In this document: positions 7,500 to 14,531 of the stretch, in pieces
How the letters are laid out: every line of letters starts with the position of its first letter
Position numbering within the stretch: the first letter of the stretch is position 1
NCBI GenBank assembly: GCA_003648575.1
Contig: QMPN01000051.1
Location: 1 to 14,531 of the forward strand
Direction: 5' to 3'
Source of the DNA: Bacteroidota bacterium
GTDB lineage: Bacteria > Bacteroidota > Bacteroidia > Bacteroidales > B18-G4
Length of the DNA stretch: 14,531 nucleotides
Program-made: the position numbers and the translations under genes
The notes under the pieces: model-generated
What the model was told of the DNA's origin: nothing
Databases searched by the model: none
Seen by the model: only the letters and a program-made list of their open reading frames with translations

Positions 7500-9545
7500 A
7501 TGAAAAATCAATTTCTCATCTTTATGATGTTAGCGGGCATGCTCGTAATATCTCCAAATGTATCTGGTCAGATCGTAATTTCAGATAACGGATCCACAAC
7601 TGCTAATGCGGCTTCTGTTCTTGATGTACAATCAACATCCAGGGGATTTCTCTTCCCAAGAATGACAATGGGACAGAGGGATGCAATTGTTAGTCCACCA
7701 ACCAGTATGATTATCTACCAGATCGACAACACAGCTGGTGTATATATTAATACAGGAACAGCTGGCACACCTGACTGGCAGGAGATCACTGATGCTACGC
7801 ATATTGGCGGTTACTGGACTCCTACAGGCAGCGACCTTTATTATTCATCTGGGAATGTTGGCATAGGTACTAGCTCTCCTTCGGAGCTGCTTCATGTTGA
7901 TGGCCGCCCGGGCATAATAATGGTCGATGCTGAAACAAATTATGATGCGGGAATCCATTTTGGATATGAAGGGTCATCGTTGTTCAATTTATTTACCTGG
8001 GGTGCATCAACGACAAATCCCTACATCTTTTTTGGATCTAATTCTTATTCTCAAATATGGGGTATGCGACCCACCGGTAGGGTTTGGCATGACTATCAAG
8101 GTACGACAGCAGCAGCATATGTTCTGAATTCCGGTGCACCTCATGTTTCATTTTCTATTTTAAATACAGCTAACACTATTCGTAATATATCCTATGGGAT
8201 ACAAGTTAGTTTGCCAAATATTCCCACAACAAGTCTTGATACAGTTCCGGCTGGGATTACAGTTTTTGTTGAGGGCGATGGTACGGGTTTATTTGCACTT
8301 AACCAACATCGCGATAATAAAGGTTGGATGGCAACAGAATATAATGGTGTTAGTGGAGAACATAGTACAGGGAACCGTGGCAGTTTGGGAACCACTAATG
8401 GCGGTGCATACGGAATACATGGAACAACTGAACACTTTGGATACTTGGGAAGATCAACATCAGGCGTTCTTGGAGCATTAAATACAACCGTAAATGTAAA
8501 TGGAGATTATGGCGTAAAAGGATATGGTGTTGACGATAGTGGTCATGATGGGAGTGGATTTGTCTGGAACCAAACCAGGGGAGGCGTTTATGGTACTAAT
8601 ACCGATGACGCAGAATATACTTTTGGAGTGGCCGGATATTCACCAACAGGGACTGGCAATACTAGAAGAGGTGGTGTACTCGGAGCCGATGCCGGAGCTA
8701 ATTACTGGGGCTCACTTGGATACTTAAGAAACTCCGGCAGTGCATGGTGTGCAGGATATTTTTCAGCTGCACCCATTACAGGTGGAACAAATGGTAATAA
8801 GAATTTCTCAAGTCCTGTTTCAGCCATGGCCATAAGTGCCTATGGCGATTTGTTTGGTGCACAGATTAGTGGAGGAGTATATGGCTTATATGCAGAGGGA
8901 AACAACTATAGTGTTTTCGCAAGAGGAGATATGTATCGTACCGGTGCTGATGTGCATCTGCAACAGGACAATAGCGGTCAGAACAACATCATGTATACAC
9001 TTGTATCGCCGGAAATGACAATACAGACCTACGGTATCGGCCAATTGCAAAATGGAAAAGCCGGAATCGATTTTGACGAAGCTTTTTCAAACATAGTGTC
9101 AGGAAGTGAACCTATCATAGTCACCATTACACCAATTGGAGAGTCTGAAGGCGTACACCTGGAACAAGTAGATGGAAAAGGTTTCAGAGTAGCTGAGAAT
9201 CGCAGTGGAAAAAGCAGTGTGCAGTTCAGTTGGATCGCCATCGGGAAACGTGCAGGGTATGAAAATATAAGCTTACCAGCCGACGTCACATCCTCTGATT
9301 ACACGAATAAGATTGATCAGGGATTATCGAACGATGGAAACCCGGATGAAGTTGCTGGAGAAGGCCTGTATTATCAAAATGGCGAACTGCACCTTGGTCA
9401 GGCTCCTGGTCAGCCAAGCCCAACTGAGGGAGCTACGATAGAGAGATCGGCTCCTGAGATTAAGGAGAAGCAGATTTTTAAGACCGAGGAGTCATTCAAT
9501 GAACCTTCTGAAAATAAGGAAGCTACAGAAGATAAAAAACTGTAG
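7500..9545 (+). CDS. Secreted fibre-like repeat protein, paralogue 1 of 3
   Basis: The 681 residues begin with a signal peptide (cleavage near residue 23, VSG-Q). Residues 24-98 form the head shared by many Bacteroidota fibre-like proteins: '[16 protein letters not shown]', 'QRDAI', 'PPTSMIIYQIDNTAGVY'. 'YYSSGNVGIGTSSP' (114-127) is the beta-roll signature seen before tail-fibre-type domains. Residues ~135-280 are a middle domain without known motif; 281-326 are short glycine-rich repeats, the fewest of the three paralogues; 335-445 contain 'GDYGVKGYGV', 'TRGGVYG' and 'FGVAGYSPTG'. The C-terminal module (448-640) is almost identical to that of paralogue 2. The last 40 residues are Lys/Glu-rich. 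No peptidase S74 domain, T9SS sorting tail or lipobox was seen, so how it is held at the surface is unknown. Function unknown; an extracellular fibre or adhesin is inferred from the architecture. Confidence 0.75.
   Translation: MKNQFLIFMMLAGMLVISPNVSGQIVISDNGSTTANAASVLDVQSTSRGFLFPRMTMGQRDAIVSPPTSMIIYQIDNTAGVYINTGTAGTPDWQEITDATHIGGYWTPTGSDLYYSSGNVGIGTSSPSELLHVDGRPGIIMVDAETNYDAGIHFGYEGSSLFNLFTWGASTTNPYIFFGSNSYSQIWGMRPTGRVWHDYQGTTAAAYVLNSGAPHVSFSILNTANTIRNISYGIQVSLPNIPTTSLDTVPAGITVFVEGDGTGLFALNQHRDNKGWMATEYNGVSGEHSTGNRGSLGTTNGGAYGIHGTTEHFGYLGRSTSGVLGALNTTVNVNGDYGVKGYGVDDSGHDGSGFVWNQTRGGVYGTNTDDAEYTFGVAGYSPTGTGNTRRGGVLGADAGANYWGSLGYLRNSGSAWCAGYFSAAPITGGTNGNKNFSSPVSAMAISAYGDLFGAQISGGVYGLYAEGNNYSVFARGDMYRTGADVHLQQDNSGQNNIMYTLVSPEMTIQTYGIGQLQNGKAGIDFDEAFSNIVSGSEPIIVTITPIGESEGVHLEQVDGKGFRVAENRSGKSSVQFSWIAIGKRAGYENISLPADVTSSDYTNKIDQGLSNDGNPDEVAGEGLYYQNGELHLGQAPGQPSPTEGATIERSAPEIKEKQIFKTEESFNEPSENKEATEDKKL
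8340..8477 (+). repeat. Glycine-rich 'YG/LG' repeat block of paralogue 1
   Basis: Residues 281-326 contain about two and a half degenerate units of the pattern G-(V/A)-(S/Y)-G-x(n)-G-x-x-G-(S/Y)-L-G, for example 'NGVSGEHSTGNRGSLG' and 'GGAYGIHGTTEHFGYLG'. The unit is about 16-20 residues. It is the shortest of the three blocks in the tandem family. Confidence 0.6.
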
Positions 9546-9590
9546 ATAAAATCAAGTTATCTGTTTTAAGAAATTTTAAAACTACTATTC

Positions 9591-9621
9591 AAGCTCCGGC
9601 AGAAAAGCCGGAGCTTTTTTT
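9591..9621 (+). terminator. Intrinsic terminator after paralogue 1
   Basis: A perfect 10-base stem AAGCTCCGGC (9591-9600) / GCCGGAGCTT (9607-9616) with a six-base loop AGAAAA is followed by a run of T to 9621. It lies 46 bases after the stop codon and separates paralogue 1 from paralogue 2. Confidence 0.92.
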
Positions 9622-9681
9622 ATTAACATTTAATTGTTGTTAAATATTAGTTGCGAAAAGTTACAGTATTTAATATATATT

Positions 9682-9689
9682 TAAGTTTG
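9682..9689 (+). promoter_or_regulatory. Bacteroidota -7 box of paralogue 2
   Basis: TAAGTTTG matches TAnnTTTG exactly and ends 31 bases before the ATG at 9721. No clear TTTG -33 element is seen; GTTA at 9660-9663 is at the right distance but weak. It lies between the terminator at 9591-9621 and the gene, as expected for an independent unit. Confidence 0.6.
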
Positions 9690-9720
9690 TTATTGATAAA
9701 TTACGATCAAAACCATCGCC

Positions 9721-12015
9721 ATGAAAAAACAAATCCTATCTTTTATTAGTGTCCTGGGTCTCATTGTATTGGCCCTGAATGTCTCATCGCAAGTTGTAAT
9801 TTCAGATAATGGTTCTGCTGTGGCAGACCCCTCAGCCATGTTGGATGTACAGTCTGACTCCAAAGGATTTCTGTTCCCGCGTATGACCGAAACTGAGCGT
9901 GATGCAATCACAAGTCCTCCGACTGGTCTTGTCATTTTCCAGGAAGACAACACTGCCGGGTTTTATTATAATACAGGAACAGCTGCCACACCAGACTGGC
10001 AGCGCATTACAGATGCCACTACAATTGGAGGGTATTGGTCTCCGGGTGCCAGCAGCAGTTTGTATTATACTTCAGGAAATGTTGGTGTAGGCACAACAAC
10101 TCCTTCTCGCGATTTTCACGTTTCCGGGGCATCCATGTTTGAATACGATAGTGTGTATATCACGGGTAGACCGGGTAAAATATTTTTGAATGCTGAATCA
10201 AGTTATTCACCAGGTATTCGATATGGTTATGCAGGTTCTGCAATGTTCAGAACATATATATGGGCACCAGCAACGAACCCTTATTTTCAGATAGCTGCGG
10301 ATCCATATGAAGACCAGTGGGGAATTACTCCATTTGGAAGAGTGTGGCATCAGTATTATGGGTCTGCAACTTCGGCCTATCGACTAGGATCAGCTGCCGC
10401 TCATCCGGCTCTGTCAATCATAAACACTAACGGTGATGCATCAACATATGCTTATGGAATCCAGGTTTCTTTAACAAATACGGGACTTACTACGCCGGCA
10501 GGGATTGGAGTTTTTGTTGAAGGAGATGCTACTGCGATATTTGCAATAAATCAAAACCATGACAATAAAGGCTGGGTTGGTACTGAATACCACGGTGTTT
10601 CCGGCGAACATAGTAATGGACATAGAGGATCCCTGGGAAGACAATACAGTGGAGTTTCAGGTTTCAATTCAGATGGTACGGCGACTGGTACTGACTACTG
10701 GGGATCGCTTGGTTCAGACAGCCCAGGGGCAAATAATGAGTATGGAGCCTATGGAGACGACGGCTCTGCAAGCAATCCAAATTATGGTGGATTGGGGACC
10801 ACCAACCATGGTGCATACGGTATGCATTCCAACCAGCACTGGGGATCTTTAGGATCCAGTAGCAGTGGGGCTTATGGTGAACATGATGATGGACATATTG
10901 GACGCTTAGGGTATACTGATGCAGGAGCCAGAGGAGAACTTGCTGGTTCTAACTCAGATGGAGATTTTGGTGTTAAAGGATATGGTGTTAATGGTAGTGG
11001 TGATGATGGTAGTAGTTTTGCTTACGATGATACCCGAGGAGGCGTGTTAGGGATCAATACCGGTACTGCAGCCCAATATACTTTTGGCGTGGCTGGATAT
11101 ACACAGACTGATGGAGGTGATAGAAATAGAGGGGGAGTGCTCGGATCTGATAATGGTGCCAATATTTGGGGATCATTAGCCTATAGGCCAGGTAGCGGAA
11201 GCATGACTGCAGGTTACTTCTCCAACAGCATTGTAGATAATGGCGGAAGTGGTGGTAAGAATTCATCGCAACCCATATCAAGTATGGCTATTAGTGCCTT
11301 TGGCGATCTTTTTGGTGCTCACATAAATGGGAATATATATGGCCTTTATGCAGAAGGTGCTAATTATAGTGTTTTCGCAAAAGGCGATATGTATCGTACA
11401 GGAGCTGATGTCCATTTGCAGCAGGACAACAGCGGACAAAACAACATCATGTATACTCTGGTAACACCTGAGATGACGATACAAACTTATGGTATTGGCC
11501 AGTTACAGAATGGAAAGGCCGGAATTGAATTTGATGAAGCATTTTCAAATATAGTATCCGATAGCGAGCCTATCATTGTCACGATTACACCAATTGGAGA
11601 AACCGAAGGTGTGCACCTCGAACAGGTAGATGGGAAAGGCTTCAGAGTGGCTGAGAACCGCAGTGGGAAAAGCAGTGTTCAATTCAGCTGGATCGCCATT
11701 GGTAAACGAACCGGTTATGAAAATGTGAGTTTGCCTTCTGAAGTGACTTCAGCTGATTACAGCTCGAAGATAGATCAGGGATTATCCAATGATGGTAACC
11801 CGAATGAACCCCAAGGAGAAGGACTGTATTATCAGAATGGTGAGCTCCACCTTGGCGAGGCTCCTGGCCAGCCACGTACAGAAAATAATGAGATTGAGAG
11901 AGCGGCTCCTGAGACAAAAATGAACAGGATTATCCTCAGTAAAGATGCTAAATCGAAGCTTCCTGAGATCGAAGAAGTTAAAGAAAGCAAGAATACTACG
12001 GATAAAGGCAAGTGA
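9721..12015 (+). CDS. Secreted fibre-like repeat protein, paralogue 2 of 3
   Basis: The longest paralogue, 764 residues. Signal peptide to about residue 24 (VSS-Q); head 25-98 with '[20 protein letters not shown]', '[19 protein letters not shown]'; '[14 protein letters not shown]' at 115-128. The middle domain (~130-285) shares with paralogue 3 the segments '[18 protein letters not shown]' and 'YGYAGSAMF'. Residues 290-405 form the repeat block, then '[14 protein letters not shown]', 'TRGGVLG' and 'FGVAGYTQT', and the conserved C-terminal module (528-718). Within that module, 113 residues from 'DMYRTG' to 'GYEN' differ from paralogue 1 at only five positions by my reading. A charged Lys/Glu tail ends the protein. 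No catalytic motif, transmembrane helix or sorting tail was seen. Own promoter and terminator flank it. The function is unknown; a trimeric surface or extracellular fibre is a reasonable inference from the architecture. Confidence 0.75.
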   Translation: MKKQILSFISVLGLIVLALNVSSQVVISDNGSAVADPSAMLDVQSDSKGFLFPRMTETERDAITSPPTGLVIFQEDNTAGFYYNTGTAATPDWQRITDATTIGGYWSPGASSSLYYTSGNVGVGTTTPSRDFHVSGASMFEYDSVYITGRPGKIFLNAESSYSPGIRYGYAGSAMFRTYIWAPATNPYFQIAADPYEDQWGITPFGRVWHQYYGSATSAYRLGSAAAHPALSIINTNGDASTYAYGIQVSLTNTGLTTPAGIGVFVEGDATAIFAINQNHDNKGWVGTEYHGVSGEHSNGHRGSLGRQYSGVSGFNSDGTATGTDYWGSLGSDSPGANNEYGAYGDDGSASNPNYGGLGTTNHGAYGMHSNQHWGSLGSSSSGAYGEHDDGHIGRLGYTDAGARGELAGSNSDGDFGVKGYGVNGSGDDGSSFAYDDTRGGVLGINTGTAAQYTFGVAGYTQTDGGDRNRGGVLGSDNGANIWGSLAYRPGSGSMTAGYFSNSIVDNGGSGGKNSSQPISSMAISAFGDLFGAHINGNIYGLYAEGANYSVFAKGDMYRTGADVHLQQDNSGQNNIMYTLVTPEMTIQTYGIGQLQNGKAGIEFDEAFSNIVSDSEPIIVTITPIGETEGVHLEQVDGKGFRVAENRSGKSSVQFSWIAIGKRTGYENVSLPSEVTSADYSSKIDQGLSNDGNPNEPQGEGLYYQNGELHLGEAPGQPRTENNEIERAAPETKMNRIILSKDAKSKLPEIEEVKESKNTTDKGK
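10588..10935 (+). repeat. Glycine-rich 'YG/LG' repeat block of paralogue 2
   Basis: Residues 290-405 hold about six degenerate units alternating 'G-A-Y-G' (or GVSG) with 'W/R-G-S-L-G': for example '[16 protein letters not shown]', '[16 protein letters not shown]' and '[16 protein letters not shown]'. Two units are longer, with inserts rich in Asn, Asp, Ser and Gly (around 315-325 and 333-352). The block is more than twice the length of that in paralogue 1, which accounts for most of the size difference. Confidence 0.65.
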
Positions 12016-12044
12016 TCCTACTTTCATATGAAAAAAAATATTTG

Positions 12045-12074
12045 AAACCCTACCGGTATGGCAGGGTTTTTTTT
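12045..12074 (+). terminator. Intrinsic terminator after paralogue 2
   Basis: Stem AAACCCT (12045-12051) / AGGGTTT (12063-12069) with an 11-base loop is followed by T to 12074. It lies about 30 bases after the stop codon. Confidence 0.85.
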
Positions 12075-12168
12075 ATGCCTGCTATGGTGGGTTTCATCTA
12101 TACACTTGTAATATTTACGTAGTTAGAGTTCAGTACATTAACGTATTATTTTAACCACTTTATGGATA

Positions 12169-12176
12169 TATATTTG
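12169..12176 (+). promoter_or_regulatory. Bacteroidota -7 box of paralogue 3
   Basis: TATATTTG matches TAnnTTTG and ends 31 bases before the ATG at 12208, the same distance as in paralogue 2. No good -33 TTTG was found in the AT-rich stretch upstream. The equal spacing in two paralogues makes a chance match less likely. Confidence 0.6.
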
Positions 12177-12207
12177 TACTTAGATAATAATAAACAAAAA
12201 TATCACC

Positions 12208-14412
12208 ATGAAGAAGCTACTTTACCCCATCATCCTTGCATTGATCTTTGTGTTTGCAACTCCTCCTGTGATCTCACAGGTTCTTGTATCTGATAATGCT
12301 TCAGCAACCGCCGACCCGTCTGCCATGCTGGATGTGCAGTCGACATCAAAAGGTTTCCTGTTTCCAAGGATGGACCTGACGCAACGGAACGCCATAAGTA
12401 ACCCGCCGACAGGCCTGGTTGTTTTTCAAACGGACAATACGCCGGGTTTTTACTATAACGCGGGCACACCTGCCTCAGCTAGCTGGGAACGTCTGAAAGA
12501 TGCCAGCGAGATAGGTGGTTATTGGACCCCGACTGGAAGCGACATCTATTACACAATTGGTGAAGTTGGGATAGGTACAACAACACCCGGAACAGACCTG
12601 GAAGTTGACGGACCTGTTTGGGCTTACGACAGTATCTATGTTAGCGGAAGACCGGGGAAGGTATTCATAAATGGTGAAACCAATTATGAACCCATGGTTC
12701 GCTTTGGTTATGCAGGAAGCTCAATGTTCAAACTTCATGTCGATGCTCCGGCCACTGTGCCTTATCTGAGTATTACAGCGGATCCCAATGAGGATCTGTG
12801 GGGAGTAAGTCAGGCCGGACGTGTATGGCATAATTACATTGGTACAGTACAGGCTTACGTTTTGCTCTCTGATGCTGCTTCATCGGCCATGTATATCGAT
12901 AATAACTCAGAATCAACTGGCTCAAGGGGTATTAACGCAGCGACTTCTGCTGGCACTTCTACATCAACTGAAACACTGGCCATTGGTGGCTGGGACCTTG
13001 GACAGGGTAGCGGTGTTTACGGTGAGAATGACAATTACTCAAACTTTGGATACCTGGGAACCGATATTCATGGTGCCTATGGTGAGTTCTATCTTACCCC
13101 AACGCAGGGTAACAGGGGTAGCCTGGGTAGCGCCAATTCAGGCGCCTATGGTGAAGCCGGAATTACCGGACATCATGGTCGCCTCGGCTTAGACGGTACC
13201 GGCACCGACTGGGGTGTGTACGGACAAGACGGCGCAGCAAGCGATCCTAATTTTGGTGGTATCGGGACAGCAAATTATGGTGTGTACGGACAATACAATT
13301 CTGAACCATTTTTTGGTGCCCTTGGTACAACTGATGCCGGCGTATATGGTTCCCTTGGTGGAACAAGCCAGAACCTGGATAATGGCGACTTTGCTATTGT
13401 CGGGCATGGCGTATGGAACTCCTCAGAAAGCGGAGGCGGATATGGAGCAACACAGGCTATTGGTGGTGTAATGGGATATAATAATGTTGGTGTTGATTAT
13501 GGTTTCGGTGTTGCCGGCTATTCTCAGAATGCAAATCAACGAACCGGTGGTGTACTTGGGCTAATCAGATCAGGCGACTGGGGTTCTCTTGGATACAGGA
13601 CCAGCTCAAATCAAATATATGGTGGGTACTTCAATGGTGGTACCGCAAATGGTACCGGTAAATCCCAGACAGAGCCAATGAGCGATATAGGGATTGGTGT
13701 ATTTGGTGATCTTTTTGGTGCACATATCAATGGAGAAGTTTATGGATTGTATGCTGAAGGCGAAAACTACAGCGTCTATGCCAAAGGTGATGTATACCGC
13801 ACAGGAGCTGATGTGCACCTTCAAATGGACAACTCAGGACACAATAATGTAATGTATACCCTGGTATCACCAGAAATGACGGTGCAGACCTACGGTATTG
13901 GCCAGATGCAGAATGGGAAATCCAACATCGTCTTCGATGATGCCTTTGCAAATATTGTTTCATCATCTGAACCCGTTATCGTTACCATCACCCCAATCGG
14001 GAAATCAGAAGGAGTATACCTTGATCAGGTTGATTCTGACGGCTTCAGGGTTGAAGAAAACAACAATGGAAAAAGCAATATCCAATTTAGCTGGATCGCC
14101 ATCGGGAAACGTGCAGGTTTTGAGAACAAAAGCTTGCCGGAAGATGTGATAGCCGCTGATTATAACGAAAAGCTACAGCGTGGCCTTGCCAGGGATGCTG
14201 ACCCGAACAATCAGGCAGAAGGATTATATTATCAGAATGGGACATTGTATAATGGCCATGTAGTAGAACAACGGACCTCAAATGATGGCAATTCCGTTGA
14301 GGAAGTGATTCCACTCAAACATTTTGAAGTACAGGATAAGAGCACATTAAGAAAAGCTCCTATCGACCGTGAAGTTCCGAAAAGGAAGAGTTCTGATGTG
14401 ATCAAAAAATAA
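12208..14412 (+). CDS. Secreted fibre-like repeat protein, paralogue 3 of 3
   Basis: The 734 residues have the family order: signal peptide to about 24 (VIS-Q), head 25-98 ('[20 protein letters not shown]', 'PPTGLVVFQTDNTPGFYYN'), 'GEVGIGTTTP' at 118-127, middle domain with 'YDSIYVSGRPGKVFING' and 'FGYAGSSMF', repeat block 268-384, then 'YGFGVAGYSQNANQRTGGVLG', and the C-terminal module (498-690). That module is clearly homologous but more diverged than the pair 1/2, for example 'VYLDQVDSDGFRVEENNNGK' where the others have '[20 protein letters not shown]'. Residues 222-265 (Ser/Thr-rich) replace a segment present in paralogues 1 and 2 ('YGIQVSL...VFVEGD'). The tail after 690 is basic and unlike the other two. 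Own promoter and terminator. The function is unknown; it is probably an extracellular fibre-like protein. Confidence 0.75.
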   Translation: MKKLLYPIILALIFVFATPPVISQVLVSDNASATADPSAMLDVQSTSKGFLFPRMDLTQRNAISNPPTGLVVFQTDNTPGFYYNAGTPASASWERLKDASEIGGYWTPTGSDIYYTIGEVGIGTTTPGTDLEVDGPVWAYDSIYVSGRPGKVFINGETNYEPMVRFGYAGSSMFKLHVDAPATVPYLSITADPNEDLWGVSQAGRVWHNYIGTVQAYVLLSDAASSAMYIDNNSESTGSRGINAATSAGTSTSTETLAIGGWDLGQGSGVYGENDNYSNFGYLGTDIHGAYGEFYLTPTQGNRGSLGSANSGAYGEAGITGHHGRLGLDGTGTDWGVYGQDGAASDPNFGGIGTANYGVYGQYNSEPFFGALGTTDAGVYGSLGGTSQNLDNGDFAIVGHGVWNSSESGGGYGATQAIGGVMGYNNVGVDYGFGVAGYSQNANQRTGGVLGLIRSGDWGSLGYRTSSNQIYGGYFNGGTANGTGKSQTEPMSDIGIGVFGDLFGAHINGEVYGLYAEGENYSVYAKGDVYRTGADVHLQMDNSGHNNVMYTLVSPEMTVQTYGIGQMQNGKSNIVFDDAFANIVSSSEPVIVTITPIGKSEGVYLDQVDSDGFRVEENNNGKSNIQFSWIAIGKRAGFENKSLPEDVIAADYNEKLQRGLARDADPNNQAEGLYYQNGTLYNGHVVEQRTSNDGNSVEEVIPLKHFEVQDKSTLRKAPIDREVPKRKSSDVIKK
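13009..13359 (+). repeat. Glycine-rich 'YG/LG' repeat block of paralogue 3
   Basis: Residues 268-384 carry about six degenerate units: 'SGVYGENDNYSNFGYLG', 'HGAYGEFYLTPTQGNRGSLG', 'SGAYGEAGITGHHGRLG', 'WGVYGQDGAASDPNFGGIG', 'YGVYGQYNSEPFFGALG', 'AGVYGSLG'. The period is about 17-21 residues. Unit order and content differ from paralogue 2, although 'DGxASxPNxGGxGTxNxGxYG' is shared. Confidence 0.65.
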
Positions 14413-14434
14413 TAAGAATATACTATTTATCTCC

Positions 14435-14464
14435 AGCCCCTGCCCAAAAGCAGGGGCTTTTTTT
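14435..14464 (+). terminator. Intrinsic terminator after paralogue 3
   Basis: Stem AGCCCCTGC (14435-14443) / GCAGGGGCT (14450-14458), loop CCAAAA, followed by T to 14464. It lies 22 bases after the stop codon. Confidence 0.92.
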
Positions 14465-14474
14465 ATAGCATTTT

Positions 14475-14531
14475 TCAGAGTTCAGAATTCCATATTTCCC
14501 AGGCTTTTTCTGCCTGTGCCTGCAACATGAT
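14475..14531 (-). CDS. Possible C-terminal end of a minus-strand gene
   Basis: On the minus strand one frame entering from the right edge reads IMLQAQAEKAWEIWNSEL and then TGA at 14475-14477. The residues look like a helical C-terminus, and a convergent gene end after the terminator is plausible. Another frame is also open over this short stretch, so the call is weak and no product can be named. Confidence 0.25.
   Translation of the reverse strand: MMLQAQAEKAWEIWNSEL

Noticed and set aside
10588..10935. CRISPR-like or direct DNA repeat array
   Set aside because: The repeats are seen at protein level with much drift in DNA, without constant repeats and unique spacers.
13606..13966. Minus-strand open frames inside the fibre-like genes (similar ones near 9029-9289, 11278-11484, 11684-11917)
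   Set aside because: They recur at the same place in the paralogues only because the opposite strand is conserved; they are shadows of the C-terminal module.
14413..14531. Type IX secretion sorting domain or cargo tail near the end of paralogue 3
   Set aside because: The protein ends in basic, low-complexity residues without the beta-rich pattern of a T9SS C-terminal domain.

Overview
The window looks like a piece of a Bacteroidota chromosome (Bacteroidales-like, anaerobic or facultative). Three things point there. Ribosome binding sites are poor or absent in front of most genes. Three intergenic gaps carry the Bacteroidota -7 promoter box TAnnTTTG. The right half encodes secreted proteins with the N-terminal '[14 protein letters not shown]' head that is common in Bacteroidota fibre-like proteins. 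No rRNA, tRNA, CRISPR array or transposase was found.

Left part (1-7081), all on the + strand, is a respiratory and redox region. It opens with the 3' part of a ferredoxin-like iron-sulfur protein (3-653). Next come an alginate-export-type outer-membrane barrel (680-1963) and a four-helix PepSY-TM-like membrane protein with propeller-like loops (1985-3520). A separate promoter with a CRP/FNR-like palindrome (3550-3581) precedes nrfH and nrfA (3635-5746), the quinol-oxidising anchor and catalytic subunit of cytochrome c nitrite reductase, which makes ammonium from nitrite. After these lies a secreted protein with a degenerate thioredoxin-like end (5798-7081). A plausible reading is quinol -> NrfH -> NrfA nitrite ammonification on the periplasmic side, with the barrel perhaps letting solute in. 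The roles of the PepSY-TM-like and thioredoxin-like proteins are inferred from position only.

Middle (7082-7499): a minus-strand remnant holding only the first ~45 codons of an Nramp-like metal transporter, then an AT-rich leader.

Right part (7500-14464): three tandem paralogues of 681, 764 and 734 residues. Each has a signal peptide, a shared N-terminal head, a 'GVGTTTP' motif, a middle domain, a glycine-rich repeat region of differing size and a strongly conserved C-terminal module. Each gene has its own intrinsic terminator. The second and third each have a TAnnTTTG box exactly 31 bases before the ATG. They are probably surface or extracellular fibre-like proteins, and their function is unknown. 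This tandem family is the most novel-looking part of the window. The last ~57 bases may be the tail of a minus-strand gene.
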